Part shown: one piece after another, positions 53,245 to 62,700 of the stretch
Numbering within the stretch: position 1 is the first letter of the stretch
Layout: every line of letters begins with the position of its first letter
Assembly: GCA_023138875.1 (NCBI GenBank)
Contig: JAGLOO010000027.1
Coordinates: 1 to 64,000 of the forward strand
DNA from: Bacteroidales bacterium
GTDB lineage: Bacteria > Bacteroidota > Bacteroidia > Bacteroidales > GCA-2748055
Direction of reading: 5' to 3'
Length of the DNA: 64,000 nt
Program-made: the position numbers and the translations under genes
Notes under the pieces: generated by a model
Seen by the model: the letters and a program-made list of their open reading frames with translations, nothing else
Databases searched by the model: none
What the model was told of the DNA's origin: nothing

Positions 53245-56200
53245 TTATTTTCGGTGATGAATGAGGGTCACATCTCCTTTCTCCTTGAAAAACTCTCCGT
53301 TGGTGAATAAGCCCCAGCATTTCCATACATACACAGCCTGGACACAGAGCGTACCCTTGTGATAACCGTCCCAGCCCCTGTTCACCTCATCGCTGTAATA
53401 TAGTTTTTCGCCCCAACGGTTGTAGATCTCCAGGTGATATTCTACGACCCCCTCCCAATAGGGATGGAAAATATTATTTTTTTCAGTTTCATTCAGATCA
53501 TAATATCCTCCATTCGGGCCACCCAGATCCGGTTTAAAGGCATTGGGGAACAGGATCAGCCCTTCACCGAGAACGCTCACCACAGCTGATTTGACCAATC
53601 TGTCTGTACAGCCATGTTCTGTCCACACGTCAAGGGTAATATCATAATTTCCGATGGCTGTATAAAGGTGGGTTGGATTCTCTTCGGAGGAAGTGTTTCC
53701 ATCTCCAAAATCCCATGAATAGGATGATCCGTATTTTGACAGGTTGAACAACCGGATCTCGTCATCGGGCAGCATCACCAGTTCTGGTGCCACCCTGAAA
53801 TCAACCAGTGGCATTCTGTATACTTCCACCTGACTGTAGGCATATTCGCGCCCCCCTTCACCCGTTACAGTCAGTTTCACATTGTAAAATCCGTATTCAC
53901 TGAAGGTATGCAAGGGCTCGAATTCAGTAGAACTGGTACCATCATCAAATTCCCACAGGTAGGAATCTCCGTATAACGAAGTATTCCTGAACTGGACCGT
54001 GAGAGGTTCACAATCCGGTATCACCGTATCAAACTCAGCGATAGGTGAAGTAGGGAAGATCCGGATTGAATGAGAAACTGAATCAGAACAGTGATCTGAT
54101 GAGACATACAGTTTTATTTCATAATCCCCCCAGGTAGCATAAGAGTGTGGCTGAGGATTCTCCAGGGTTGTTGTGAAACCATCACCCATATCCCATTGGT
54201 ATGACCAATTCCCCGGATTGGTTACATTGGTGAAACTGACATTTGATGATGGGTATGTCTGATGGGTTGGCGAAGCAATAAACTCTGCGTCCGGTTGGGC
54301 ATATACATCGATGCTGTCAGTTTTTGAATCCACACAACCGTACTCTGAAGTACTCGTCAGGGTAATCCGGTAAATGGTATCAGCTCCGGAAAAATTAAAA
54401 TAGATGTTGGTCGGGTCCGTAACAGACATACTGGTTCCATCACCGAAGTCCCAGAAGTAAGTATCTCCACGAACCGATTCGTTGATAAAAAGGGCTGTAA
54501 ATGGGCTGCATTCTCCATCATTGAAGCTAAAGTCAGCAATGGTATGTGGGTATACAAATATTTTTTGCTGTGCAGAATCTACGCAGCCATAATCTGAAGT
54601 TGCCAATAATCTCAATTCGTAGATGGCTATATCGTCGGTCAGGTTGTCGAAAATATGATTGATCGGATTGATCGATCTGGTATCCAGTATGGTGTCGTTC
54701 CCAAGGTTCCAGTTGTACTGGTCAGCATTGATGCTGGTATTGACTATGGAGACATCAAAGGGCGGACAATCAATGATCCTGTCCGTTTCAAACCTGGCTT
54801 TCGGTTTCGGGTGAATGGTGATATTAGCGGTAATTTCGCTGGTACAATTGAACTGGGATGTAGCCATCAAATGAACCTGCCTTGTAACTGCAGCGTCGGT
54901 AAAGTTGGTAAATGTATGGGCTGTAGCATCCGCATCACTGGAGGCTCCATCTCCGAAATTCCATGAATAGGTATAACCCCCATTGCTCAAATTGGTAAAG
55001 TCCACATCCAGTGGATGGCAGCCTTCATCAACACTGGTGGAGAAAACAGCTTCAATAGCAGGATATACTTCCACGGATTTTATGATCTGGCTTGCACATC
55101 CTGCAGCATTTTCAGCGGTTAAGGTTACCTGGAAAATACCATTGTTCATAAAACTTGTATTGTTGAAGGCGTGGTTAACCACATTCAGGTCAGTTGTAGT
55201 AGTGTCTGATCCGTCACCAAAGTCCCAGTGATAGGTTGAACCCCCAACAGATGCATTATTGAACTGGACTGATGATGGTGTGCAATTGATAAATTCCAGG
55301 AAGGTAAAATCGGCCAGGATATAAGGATGAACCACGATATCGATGAACGTGGAATCCTGGCAAACATGATTGGAAGCTGTGGCGTATAGCCATACACGGT
55401 AAGTAGTATCCGTGGAGCCGATATTTGTAAAAGTTTGAGAAGGATCGATGGACTGCGATGTGGTACCGTTCCCAAAATCCCAGTGATAATAGGTAGCACC
55501 ACTTGAAAGGTTGGTGAAATCTATCTCAAGCGGATGACAACCCTGGATCTGGCTGGCAGTAAAACCAACGATAATATCCGGTTCAACCGTAATGGTTCTT
55601 CTGATCTCATGGGTACAACCTGCGAAATTCTCAGCCACCAGGGTGATTTCAAAATCCTGCTGGCTGGCAAAGTCTGTGTTGTAAAACCGGTGCACAATAG
55701 GATTGGTATTTAAGGTAACAGTATCGGTACCATCACCAAAATCCCATCGGAAAAGGCTGCCATTGATGGATGAGTTTTCAAGGATCACCTCAAAAGGATT
55801 GCACCCAAGATGGTCAGGAATGGTGAAATTCGCCTGCACATAGGGATGCACCGTTATATCGATGGATTGCGAATCTTTGCACACATTGTTGGGTGCCATC
55901 GAAACCAGTTTAACCGTGTATATGGAATCAACAGTTCCCGTATTGGTAAAGATGTGGTTGGGATCCTGCAGATTTGAAGTGGAGCCGTCACCAAAATCCC
56001 ACACGTTGGTCTGTCCCCCGTTTGACAGGTTGGTAAAGTCAACACTCAGGGGATGGCATCCTTCTGTTGAAGAAGCAGAGAAACCGGTTTGAATGTCGGG
56101 ATAGACACTGACCGTCTTTCTTGCTTCACTGGTACATCCTGAGGCATTTTCCACAAGAAGGCTCACCTCAAAGTCCTGGATGTTGAGAAAATCATTATTG

Positions 56201-59200
56201 ACAAAGGTATGGGTTTGGGGACCAGGATCGGTTGTTGTAACCACATTGCCGTCTCCAAAATCCCAGGTGTAATTCGTTCCTCCAATGGATAGGTTTTCAA
56301 AGGTGACCTCAAATGGTCCACAACCAAGGGCAGCCGGAAAAGTGAACTCTGCAATTACCTGCGGGTGGACCAGGATGGGCCACGAAATTGATTTGACACA
56401 TTCGCCATCTGCAGTAGAGGTGGTAAGGCTTACCAGGTATGAGGTGTCGGAAGTTCCGAAATTAACAAAGGTATGAACGGGGGACTGTTGAACTGAAGCG
56501 GCACCGTCCCCAAAATCCCAGAGATAATTCACTGCGTTTACAGAGAGATCAGTAAATGTAACAGTAAGCGGGTGGCAGCCTTCGAGTCCGTCGGTGGTGA
56601 AGTTGGCAGAAATTTCCGGATGCACCGTAATACTTCTGACCATGGTATCACTACAACCCTCATCATTGAAAACGATCAGTTGCAGCGGGTAGATAACGCT
56701 TGTATTCCCAGTGTTTAAATAGGTGTGTACAAAGCTGGCGGCGCTTGTATTTGATACCGGATTCCCATCCCCAAAGTCCCAGAAATACTGGTCAACGCCA
56801 ATGGATGCGTTGTTGATGGTGATGGTAAATGGGTGGCAACCCACAACATCTTCAACGGTAAAGGCAGCTTCAATATAAGGATGTATTACCACATCGAAGA
56901 ATGCAGTATCCCTGCAAAATTCATCCGAGGTTGCGACCAGGGTGACCGTGAACACTGTATCATGGTCCAGCATATTTCTTTCATATCTGTGGACAGGGTG
57001 GACCTCTGTTGAACTCCCTCCGTCGCCGAAATCCCACAAATAAGTGGCTGCCCCGGTGGAATTATTCAGGAAGACAATTTCGGCAGGGGAACAGGCTTCA
57101 TCCGGAGCAACTGTAAATGCTGCATCAACTTCAGGATATACAGTTACCTCTCTCTCTATTTCATGGAAACAGCCCTCTCCATTTTCCACCCTGAGGCTTA
57201 TGGTGTATGTAACCGGGAGAGGTGTGCTATTGATGTAAGTTTTTGATATCTGCGGTCCCGATGAGGTAGAGGTGGTCCCGTCCCCAAAATCCCAGGAATA
57301 TATATCTGCTCCGATGGATTGGTCGGTGATGATGATCTCATGTGGTGAACAGGCTGCCACCGTGTCATAGGCAAAGCTGGCTTCAATGTAAGGCCTGACG
57401 TTGATGGTATGCGATGAGGTGTCACGGCAAAGATGCGGGGATATGGCGATGAGCCGTGTTTCGAAATTCAGGCTGCCCGGTCCAAAAAGATTTCTGAACT
57501 CATGTACGGGGTTTGGCTCCACAGAGGATCCTCCATCTCCAAATTCCCACAACCAGGTATCGGTATTGCCCCAGGAGTTGTTAGTGAACTGGACCTCCAA
57601 TGGCTCACAGCCATCATCCCGGTCCACAGCGAATGCTGAATGGATTTCCGGGTATACTGTAATGGTTTTAGACAGTATGTCAGCGCATCCGCTTTCATTC
57701 TTGACAAGCAGTGTGATTGTATGATCAATGGGAAGGGCTGTGGTATTTGTATAGGTATGCGTAAATGAAAAAGGATTCGGAAAATTTGGAGGTGGCGGAT
57801 TGGGGGTGGCCGGGTCCAGGTCGTACCTGATCAATGGAGAGCCGTCCCCCAGGTCGTATTGCCAGGAGTAAGTGCCCGACGACTGGTCATTAAATTGAAT
57901 TTCCAATGGGGAACATCCCGAGGTAACGTTGGTTTCGAAATATGCGATTACCGGGGTTGAGACCAAAACCGTAAGAGCGAGGGTCCCTGTGCCACACCCC
58001 CCCGATACGTCCACGGTATAGTTGTGGGGTCCCGGTGGTAAATTTATGGCCGTGGGCAGGTTACTTGTAGCATCATCCAGGTAGGTGTCTGGTGTCCACT
58101 GGTAGGTGGTTCCTCCAAAAGCATAGAGCTGGACCGGGTCCCCGTAACAGGCCCTCACCACCGATGAATTCGTTCCAGCCACAGTGGCCCCGATGTTCAG
58201 CCCGCCAAAATCCGAGTAATACCCGTAATACAATCTGCCCTGGGCAGCCCCGGGGAATCCGTTCAGAACAGCCAGGTGGAAGATCCCCCCGGTATTCTGG
58301 ACCAGATGCTGACCTGGGATGAGTGTATTGGAATTGATGGAATTGGTAAACAACACCACCCAGCCGCCACTTCCCGCCATTTCTGTAAATGCATTGGGAT
58401 CAATGATCCCGTCATCCCTTACTCCATCGATCAGGAATTTATCTTCATTGCCTTTTTCAGTGATGATGAAAAAATAGAACTTATTATCTGCTCTGGCACG
58501 GGTAAACGCCAGCTGGGTATTCCCGGTACAACCAATGGCAGGGACGAGTGCTCCTCCGCGGCTCTGGTTTTCAAGTCCAATCTGAAACACATAGAATGGT
58601 TTTACCGGATCGGTGGGAATTAACCGGGAAGTAATGCGGGCATATTTTGATCCTCCGGGGACCACCACCAGTCCCTGCTCACCCCTGTTCAGGGTGGTAT
58701 AGGGAGTTGGCCCTATGGGCAATCCATCTGAATTATAGACATAAATGCTGGTATTGTCTTCTGTGGCCAGGACATAGACATGGTTGGGATTATTGATCTC
58801 GGGCACGATGTAATTGTCACCGATAACATCCACAGGAACAAGCTGGTCTCCCACCACATCCTGACCCTGTGATCCGGATGCGATGGCATCATCCTTAACT
58901 GTTACACTGATGGGTTCGGTTGATTCGATCCTGGTCCCGGCCAGCCGGTCTGCACCGAAGATGCTGTAATTCCGCGGAAAAAGGGAAAAGGTTTGTCCCC
59001 TGTTCAGGGTCACCACATGTGTACCGCCCGCCGGAACACCTGTAACCAGTGATCCGTAGCTTGCCGCTTTTCCCGCAGGAAGGGTAATGGTAACCTGGGT
59101 ATTGTCCTGGGAGGCCACAATGTCGATGGCTGAGTAGGTCCTTGGTGTGATATTCCTGTTGTTGTAAAATGTCTGGAAAGGGGTGTAAAAAAGGGTTCCA

Positions 59201-59691
59201 AGACCATTTAAGCCCTTCAATGTCCAGAGATCAGCGCCAAAATCATAATTCACCTCCCAGTAAACGGTGATCATATTGGTGGCGGTGATGTGCAATCCGA
59301 AATTGTTGATCCCATTGGGAGTAAGCGGCTTATTTTCAAGGCGGTTGTTGGCAGGAAGGGCTGCTATATCTATCAGGTTTGAGAGGTCTACAGCTGCAGT
59401 GGAATTACCGGCAATATCAATGACAATATCCTGGAAACCGGTTGGATTCAGCGTAACATGATAGGGATTGGCAGGCATGCTGATGGTGACCGTAGCTGCG
59501 AGTTCCAGGGTTGCTATTCTGAGTGTCCCGGGTGTCCCTCCTGTATTGCCGCGGTGTGATAATTCAGGAACCACAAACCAGAAATCTGTATCTATCTGTG
59601 ATATAGATTCCATGTGAAACCCGGTCAAAAGTGCGATGAAAATTCCGGAAATCACCTGTTTCCTTAAGAGTTTTGTACCTTTAATGAGCAT
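53245..59691 (-). CDS. Giant IgGFc-binding/PKD-repeat surface protein with T9SS type B tail
   Basis: The ATG at 59691 gives 2148 residues; a TTG 30 bases upstream is less likely. A signal peptide (VISGIFIALLTGFHMESIS) is followed by an IgGFc-binding-type N-terminal domain (~35-480; DTDFWFVVPELSHRG, IVASQDNTQVTITLPAG). About 17 PKD domains then follow, each recognised by a W-x-F-G-D-G-like core (DFGDG, EFGDG, NFGDG). Middle PKDs alternate between two subtypes, one ending in VHPY/VHP strands and one in VYP strands. The last ~95 residues (LFPNAFKPDLGGPNGGY, YNRWGEKLYYSD) are a CHU_C/T9SS type B sorting domain. It is probably a long cell-surface filament or adhesin. No enzymatic domain is seen. 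Confidence 0.9.
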   Translation of the reverse strand: MLIKGTKLLRKQVISGIFIALLTGFHMESISQIDTDFWFVVPELSHRGNTGGTPGTLRIATLELAATVTISMPANPYHVTLNPTGFQDIVIDIAGNSTAAVDLSNLIDIAALPANNRLENKPLTPNGINNFGLHITATNMITVYWEVNYDFGADLWTLKGLNGLGTLFYTPFQTFYNNRNITPRTYSAIDIVASQDNTQVTITLPAGKAASYGSLVTGVPAGGTHVVTLNRGQTFSLFPRNYSIFGADRLAGTRIESTEPISVTVKDDAIASGSQGQDVVGDQLVPVDVIGDNYIVPEINNPNHVYVLATEDNTSIYVYNSDGLPIGPTPYTTLNRGEQGLVVVPGGSKYARITSRLIPTDPVKPFYVFQIGLENQSRGGALVPAIGCTGNTQLAFTRARADNKFYFFIITEKGNEDKFLIDGVRDDGIIDPNAFTEMAGSGGWVVLFTNSINSNTLIPGQHLVQNTGGIFHLAVLNGFPGAAQGRLYYGYYSDFGGLNIGATVAGTNSSVVRACYGDPVQLYAFGGTTYQWTPDTYLDDATSNLPTAINLPPGPHNYTVDVSGGCGTGTLALTVLVSTPVIAYFETNVTSGCSPLEIQFNDQSSGTYSWQYDLGDGSPLIRYDLDPATPNPPPPNFPNPFSFTHTYTNTTALPIDHTITLLVKNESGCADILSKTITVYPEIHSAFAVDRDDGCEPLEVQFTNNSWGNTDTWLWEFGDGGSSVEPNPVHEFRNLFGPGSLNFETRLIAISPHLCRDTSSHTINVRPYIEASFAYDTVAACSPHEIIITDQSIGADIYSWDFGDGTTSTSSGPQISKTYINSTPLPVTYTISLRVENGEGCFHEIEREVTVYPEVDAAFTVAPDEACSPAEIVFLNNSTGAATYLWDFGDGGSSTEVHPVHRYERNMLDHDTVFTVTLVATSDEFCRDTAFFDVVIHPYIEAAFTVEDVVGCHPFTITINNASIGVDQYFWDFGDGNPVSNTSAASFVHTYLNTGNTSVIYPLQLIVFNDEGCSDTMVRSITVHPEISANFTTDGLEGCHPLTVTFTDLSVNAVNYLWDFGDGAASVQQSPVHTFVNFGTSDTSYLVSLTTSTADGECVKSISWPILVHPQVIAEFTFPAALGCGPFEVTFENLSIGGTNYTWDFGDGNVVTTTDPGPQTHTFVNNDFLNIQDFEVSLLVENASGCTSEARKTVSVYPDIQTGFSASSTEGCHPLSVDFTNLSNGGQTNVWDFGDGSTSNLQDPNHIFTNTGTVDSIYTVKLVSMAPNNVCKDSQSIDITVHPYVQANFTIPDHLGCNPFEVILENSSINGSLFRWDFGDGTDTVTLNTNPIVHRFYNTDFASQQDFEITLVAENFAGCTHEIRRTITVEPDIIVGFTASQIQGCHPLEIDFTNLSSGATYYHWDFGNGTTSQSIDPSQTFTNIGSTDTTYRVWLYATASNHVCQDSTFIDIVVHPYILADFTFLEFINCTPSSVQFNNASVGGSTYHWDFGDGSDTTTTDLNVVNHAFNNTSFMNNGIFQVTLTAENAAGCASQIIKSVEVYPAIEAVFSTSVDEGCHPLDVDFTNLSNGGYTYSWNFGDGASSDADATAHTFTNFTDAAVTRQVHLMATSQFNCTSEITANITIHPKPKARFETDRIIDCPPFDVSIVNTSINADQYNWNLGNDTILDTRSINPINHIFDNLTDDIAIYELRLLATSDYGCVDSAQQKIFVYPHTIADFSFNDGECSPFTALFINESVRGDTYFWDFGDGTSMSVTDPTNIYFNFSGADTIYRITLTSTSEYGCVDSKTDSIDVYAQPDAEFIASPTHQTYPSSNVSFTNVTNPGNWSYQWDMGDGFTTTLENPQPHSYATWGDYEIKLYVSSDHCSDSVSHSIRIFPTSPIAEFDTVIPDCEPLTVQFRNTSLYGDSYLWEFDDGTSSTEFEPLHTFSEYGFYNVKLTVTGEGGREYAYSQVEVYRMPLVDFRVAPELVMLPDDEIRLFNLSKYGSSYSWDFGDGNTSSEENPTHLYTAIGNYDITLDVWTEHGCTDRLVKSAVVSVLGEGLILFPNAFKPDLGGPNGGYYDLNETEKNNIFHPYWEGVVEYHLEIYNRWGEKLYYSDEVNRGWDGYHKGTLCVQAVYVWKCWGLFTNGEFFKEKGDVTLIHHRK

Positions 59692-59715
59692 CCTCTCTAC
59701 ATTAACAAACCTTAT

Positions 59716-59760
59716 GTGCAACTATACGTAAATACTTGTAGTAAGGTTATTAGGTTGCAC
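59716..59760. promoter_or_regulatory. Inverted repeat in divergent promoter of the two giant surface-protein genes
   Basis: GTGCAAC (59716-59722) and GTTGCAC (59754-59760) form a perfect 7-bp inverted repeat 31 bp apart, in the 85-bp space between two divergent genes for exported proteins. It could be a shared regulator site. No exact Bacteroidota promoter could be aligned for either gene. Confidence 0.35.
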
Positions 59761-59776
59761 GGTAAAAAAAGATAAC

Positions 59777-62700
59777 ATGAAAATATTTAAAGTAGCATTG
59801 GTTGTCCTGTTCTGTTATCCCATTCTATCGACAGAATCCCAGGTTTATCTAACAGAAGGATTTGAAACCGGGGCAAAGCCTGATGGCTGGACGGAAGAAA
59901 CTGTATCCGGCAATGAACCATGGAGATACCGGAACGGCGGACACAGCCCCAACGACAATAACTGGCAGATACCACCTGAACAGGAGGATATTACGAGGAA
60001 TCCCCCGGCTGCCCATGAAGGAACTTTCAATGCCATCTTTTTTAAACAGGGCGACAACAACGAGCGCACCAAACTGATAACCCCGGCGCTGGACCTGCTT
60101 GGCGGCACAAGTATTGAACTCAGCTTTTATCTGTGTCAGATCCCATGGACCTTTGAAGGAACCACAGGTTGGGATGTACTTCGTGTTTACTATAAAGTAT
60201 CACAGGACGATCCCTGGGTACTTATACATGAATACCTTGATCCGCTTTACGAATGGGAACTGCAAAAACTTGTTCTTCCCAATCCTTCCGAAACCTATTA
60301 TGTGGCATTTGAGGGCCATACACGCTGGGGATATGGCACTTGCATAGATAATATCTCCGTCGAAGAAACCGGATCACAACCTCTGTATATAGGAGAAATT
60401 GACTTCGAACAACCCTTTGCTGATTTTAGTCCATCAGGTGCGCCGAATGTACCTCTTCTCCGGGTCGATTTCAAAGTATTTGGGAATACAGACTCTGCCA
60501 TGCTGGACCATATCCATTTTACCTCGCTGAACACTTCAGATAGCGATCTCCAGTCCAATGGTGTAAAACTTTATAGTACCACGACACAGACATTCAGCAC
60601 TCAGAATCCACTGGGGTCCCCGACCGATTTTGTTTCCGGGATAGCAAGCTTTACAGGCCTGAGTTACAGCTTGCCACCCGGGCAATCCTATCTCTGGCTG
60701 GCATACGATGTGGATATTAATGCCACGCATGGGAACATCCTGGATGTGATGGTGGCAGCCAACGGGATCATGGCAAACGACACCCTCTATCCAACCCTTG
60801 ATGAGTCTCCTAATGGTGAGAGGATGGTCTATGAAACACGGTATCTGGAGGATTTTGAAGGGGTCCACAACTGGACCCTGACGGGGGAATTTGAGGTCAA
60901 TACACCCAATGGCATGGGTGGAACACCAGGGAACTCCAATCCATCAGATGCTTTCAGCGGCACTATGGCGCTGGGAACAGACCTTTCCGGCCTGGGATCG
61001 AATCCTTACCATTACGAACCCGGCCTGAGTGAATCCTCAAGCTACCTGGCTACCTCCCCTTTGGTTGATGCATTGTACTACAAAAACCTCAACCTGTTCT
61101 TCCGGCGTTATCTGAATATCGAGGTATGGGATCAAGCTTCCATACAAATAAGTACAGACGATGGGACCAGCTGGAATACCATCTGGGAAAGTAATTCTTA
61201 TTTCAGTGATTTCCAATGGATACAGGAACAAGTGGCTATTCCGGATGATTATGCAAGGACGGACCAGCTGAAGATGCGCTACCAGCTTGGGCCCACCGAT
61301 GGACTTAACAATTATTCGGGCTGGAATATCGACGACATTTATCTCACGGGCGAATTCATATCCAAAGATGTTGGTGTTTCAGAATGGATCTGTCCACTGA
61401 GTGGAAGCGGTCATACAGCCAGTGATTCTGTAACAGTCCGCATCAGGAATTACGGCGGTGCGGAAATTACCGAGCCTGTTGCTGTGGCTTATTCTTTCGA
61501 TGGAGGATCCACCTGGACGGTGGACCATATGACAGAGAACATCCCGGTGGGAGGTTCTTTAATCTTTACCTTTCCATCCAGGGTGAACCTTACTGAACCC
61601 GGGCTGAAACCCTCAGTCCTGGCAAAAACAGCACTACCGGGTGATCAGTATGCCAGTAATGACCTGGTCACCACCCAGCTTTATATTGTACCTACTTACG
61701 TACCTCCCTATATGGAGGATTTTGAATCAGATGATGGTTACTGGCGTTCAATGGGGAATAGTACCTGGGAGTACGGTACTCCCGCCGGTAGTGTGATCGA
61801 TGGTGCTTCTTCCGGGACCAGCAGCTGGGCCACCGGGTTGACCCAGCAATATGGAGATTTGATTACCCAGAAAAACAGGACCATTTTTGAAGATGACTTC
61901 GAAACCGATCAGGGATGGACATTCAATGCAGAATTTGAGAGGGAGATTCCCAGCAATATGAACCTTCCCTATTTTGCATATTCGGGATACTACTGCCTTG
62001 GCACTGATCTATCCGGACAGGGCACCTCACCCTACAATTATGAGAATGGAATTACTCCCGGTACAGCCAATACAGCGACCTCCCCGGCTTTTGATGTTTC
62101 GAATTTCAGCAATCTTACTGTGAGTTTTGCCAGCTGGATCTCCATTCAGAACGGAGATTCGATCAAACTGGAGCTGAGTCCGGATAATGGTTCTACCTGG
62201 TATACCCTGTGGAAGAACAGCGAGGGAGGGATCATGGAGACGGATTTTCAGTTCAGGGAGTACCCTGTACATGATTCACTGAGCTATTCGAATGCACTCA
62301 GATTCAGGTTCTCATTGTTCCATTCTTCTGCCTCCGGACCGGTGGCTGAAGGTTGGAATATTGATGATTTCGTTTTGACCGGAGACCTTATAGACAGCGA
62401 TCCTGGCTACCTTTCAACCCCCAGTTATGATCTTACTGGTCTGGCGAATCCTGTTTTCGAAGCCCGGTTGTGGGTGGATACCGAACAGGATGTAGATGGT
62501 ACAACCTTATTTTATTCATTGGACGATGGCGTTATCTGGACAGCGGTCACAAACAGTTCCGGGTATGATGAATACTGGAACTGGTATACCGGTAAGGCTG
62601 TTGAGGCTCTGAGCCTGAATGGATGGAGCGGACAGAGCGGAGGATGGATGACCGTCCGGCACCTTCTCCCGGCCGCATTGCTTAACCAGGCTAATGTCCA

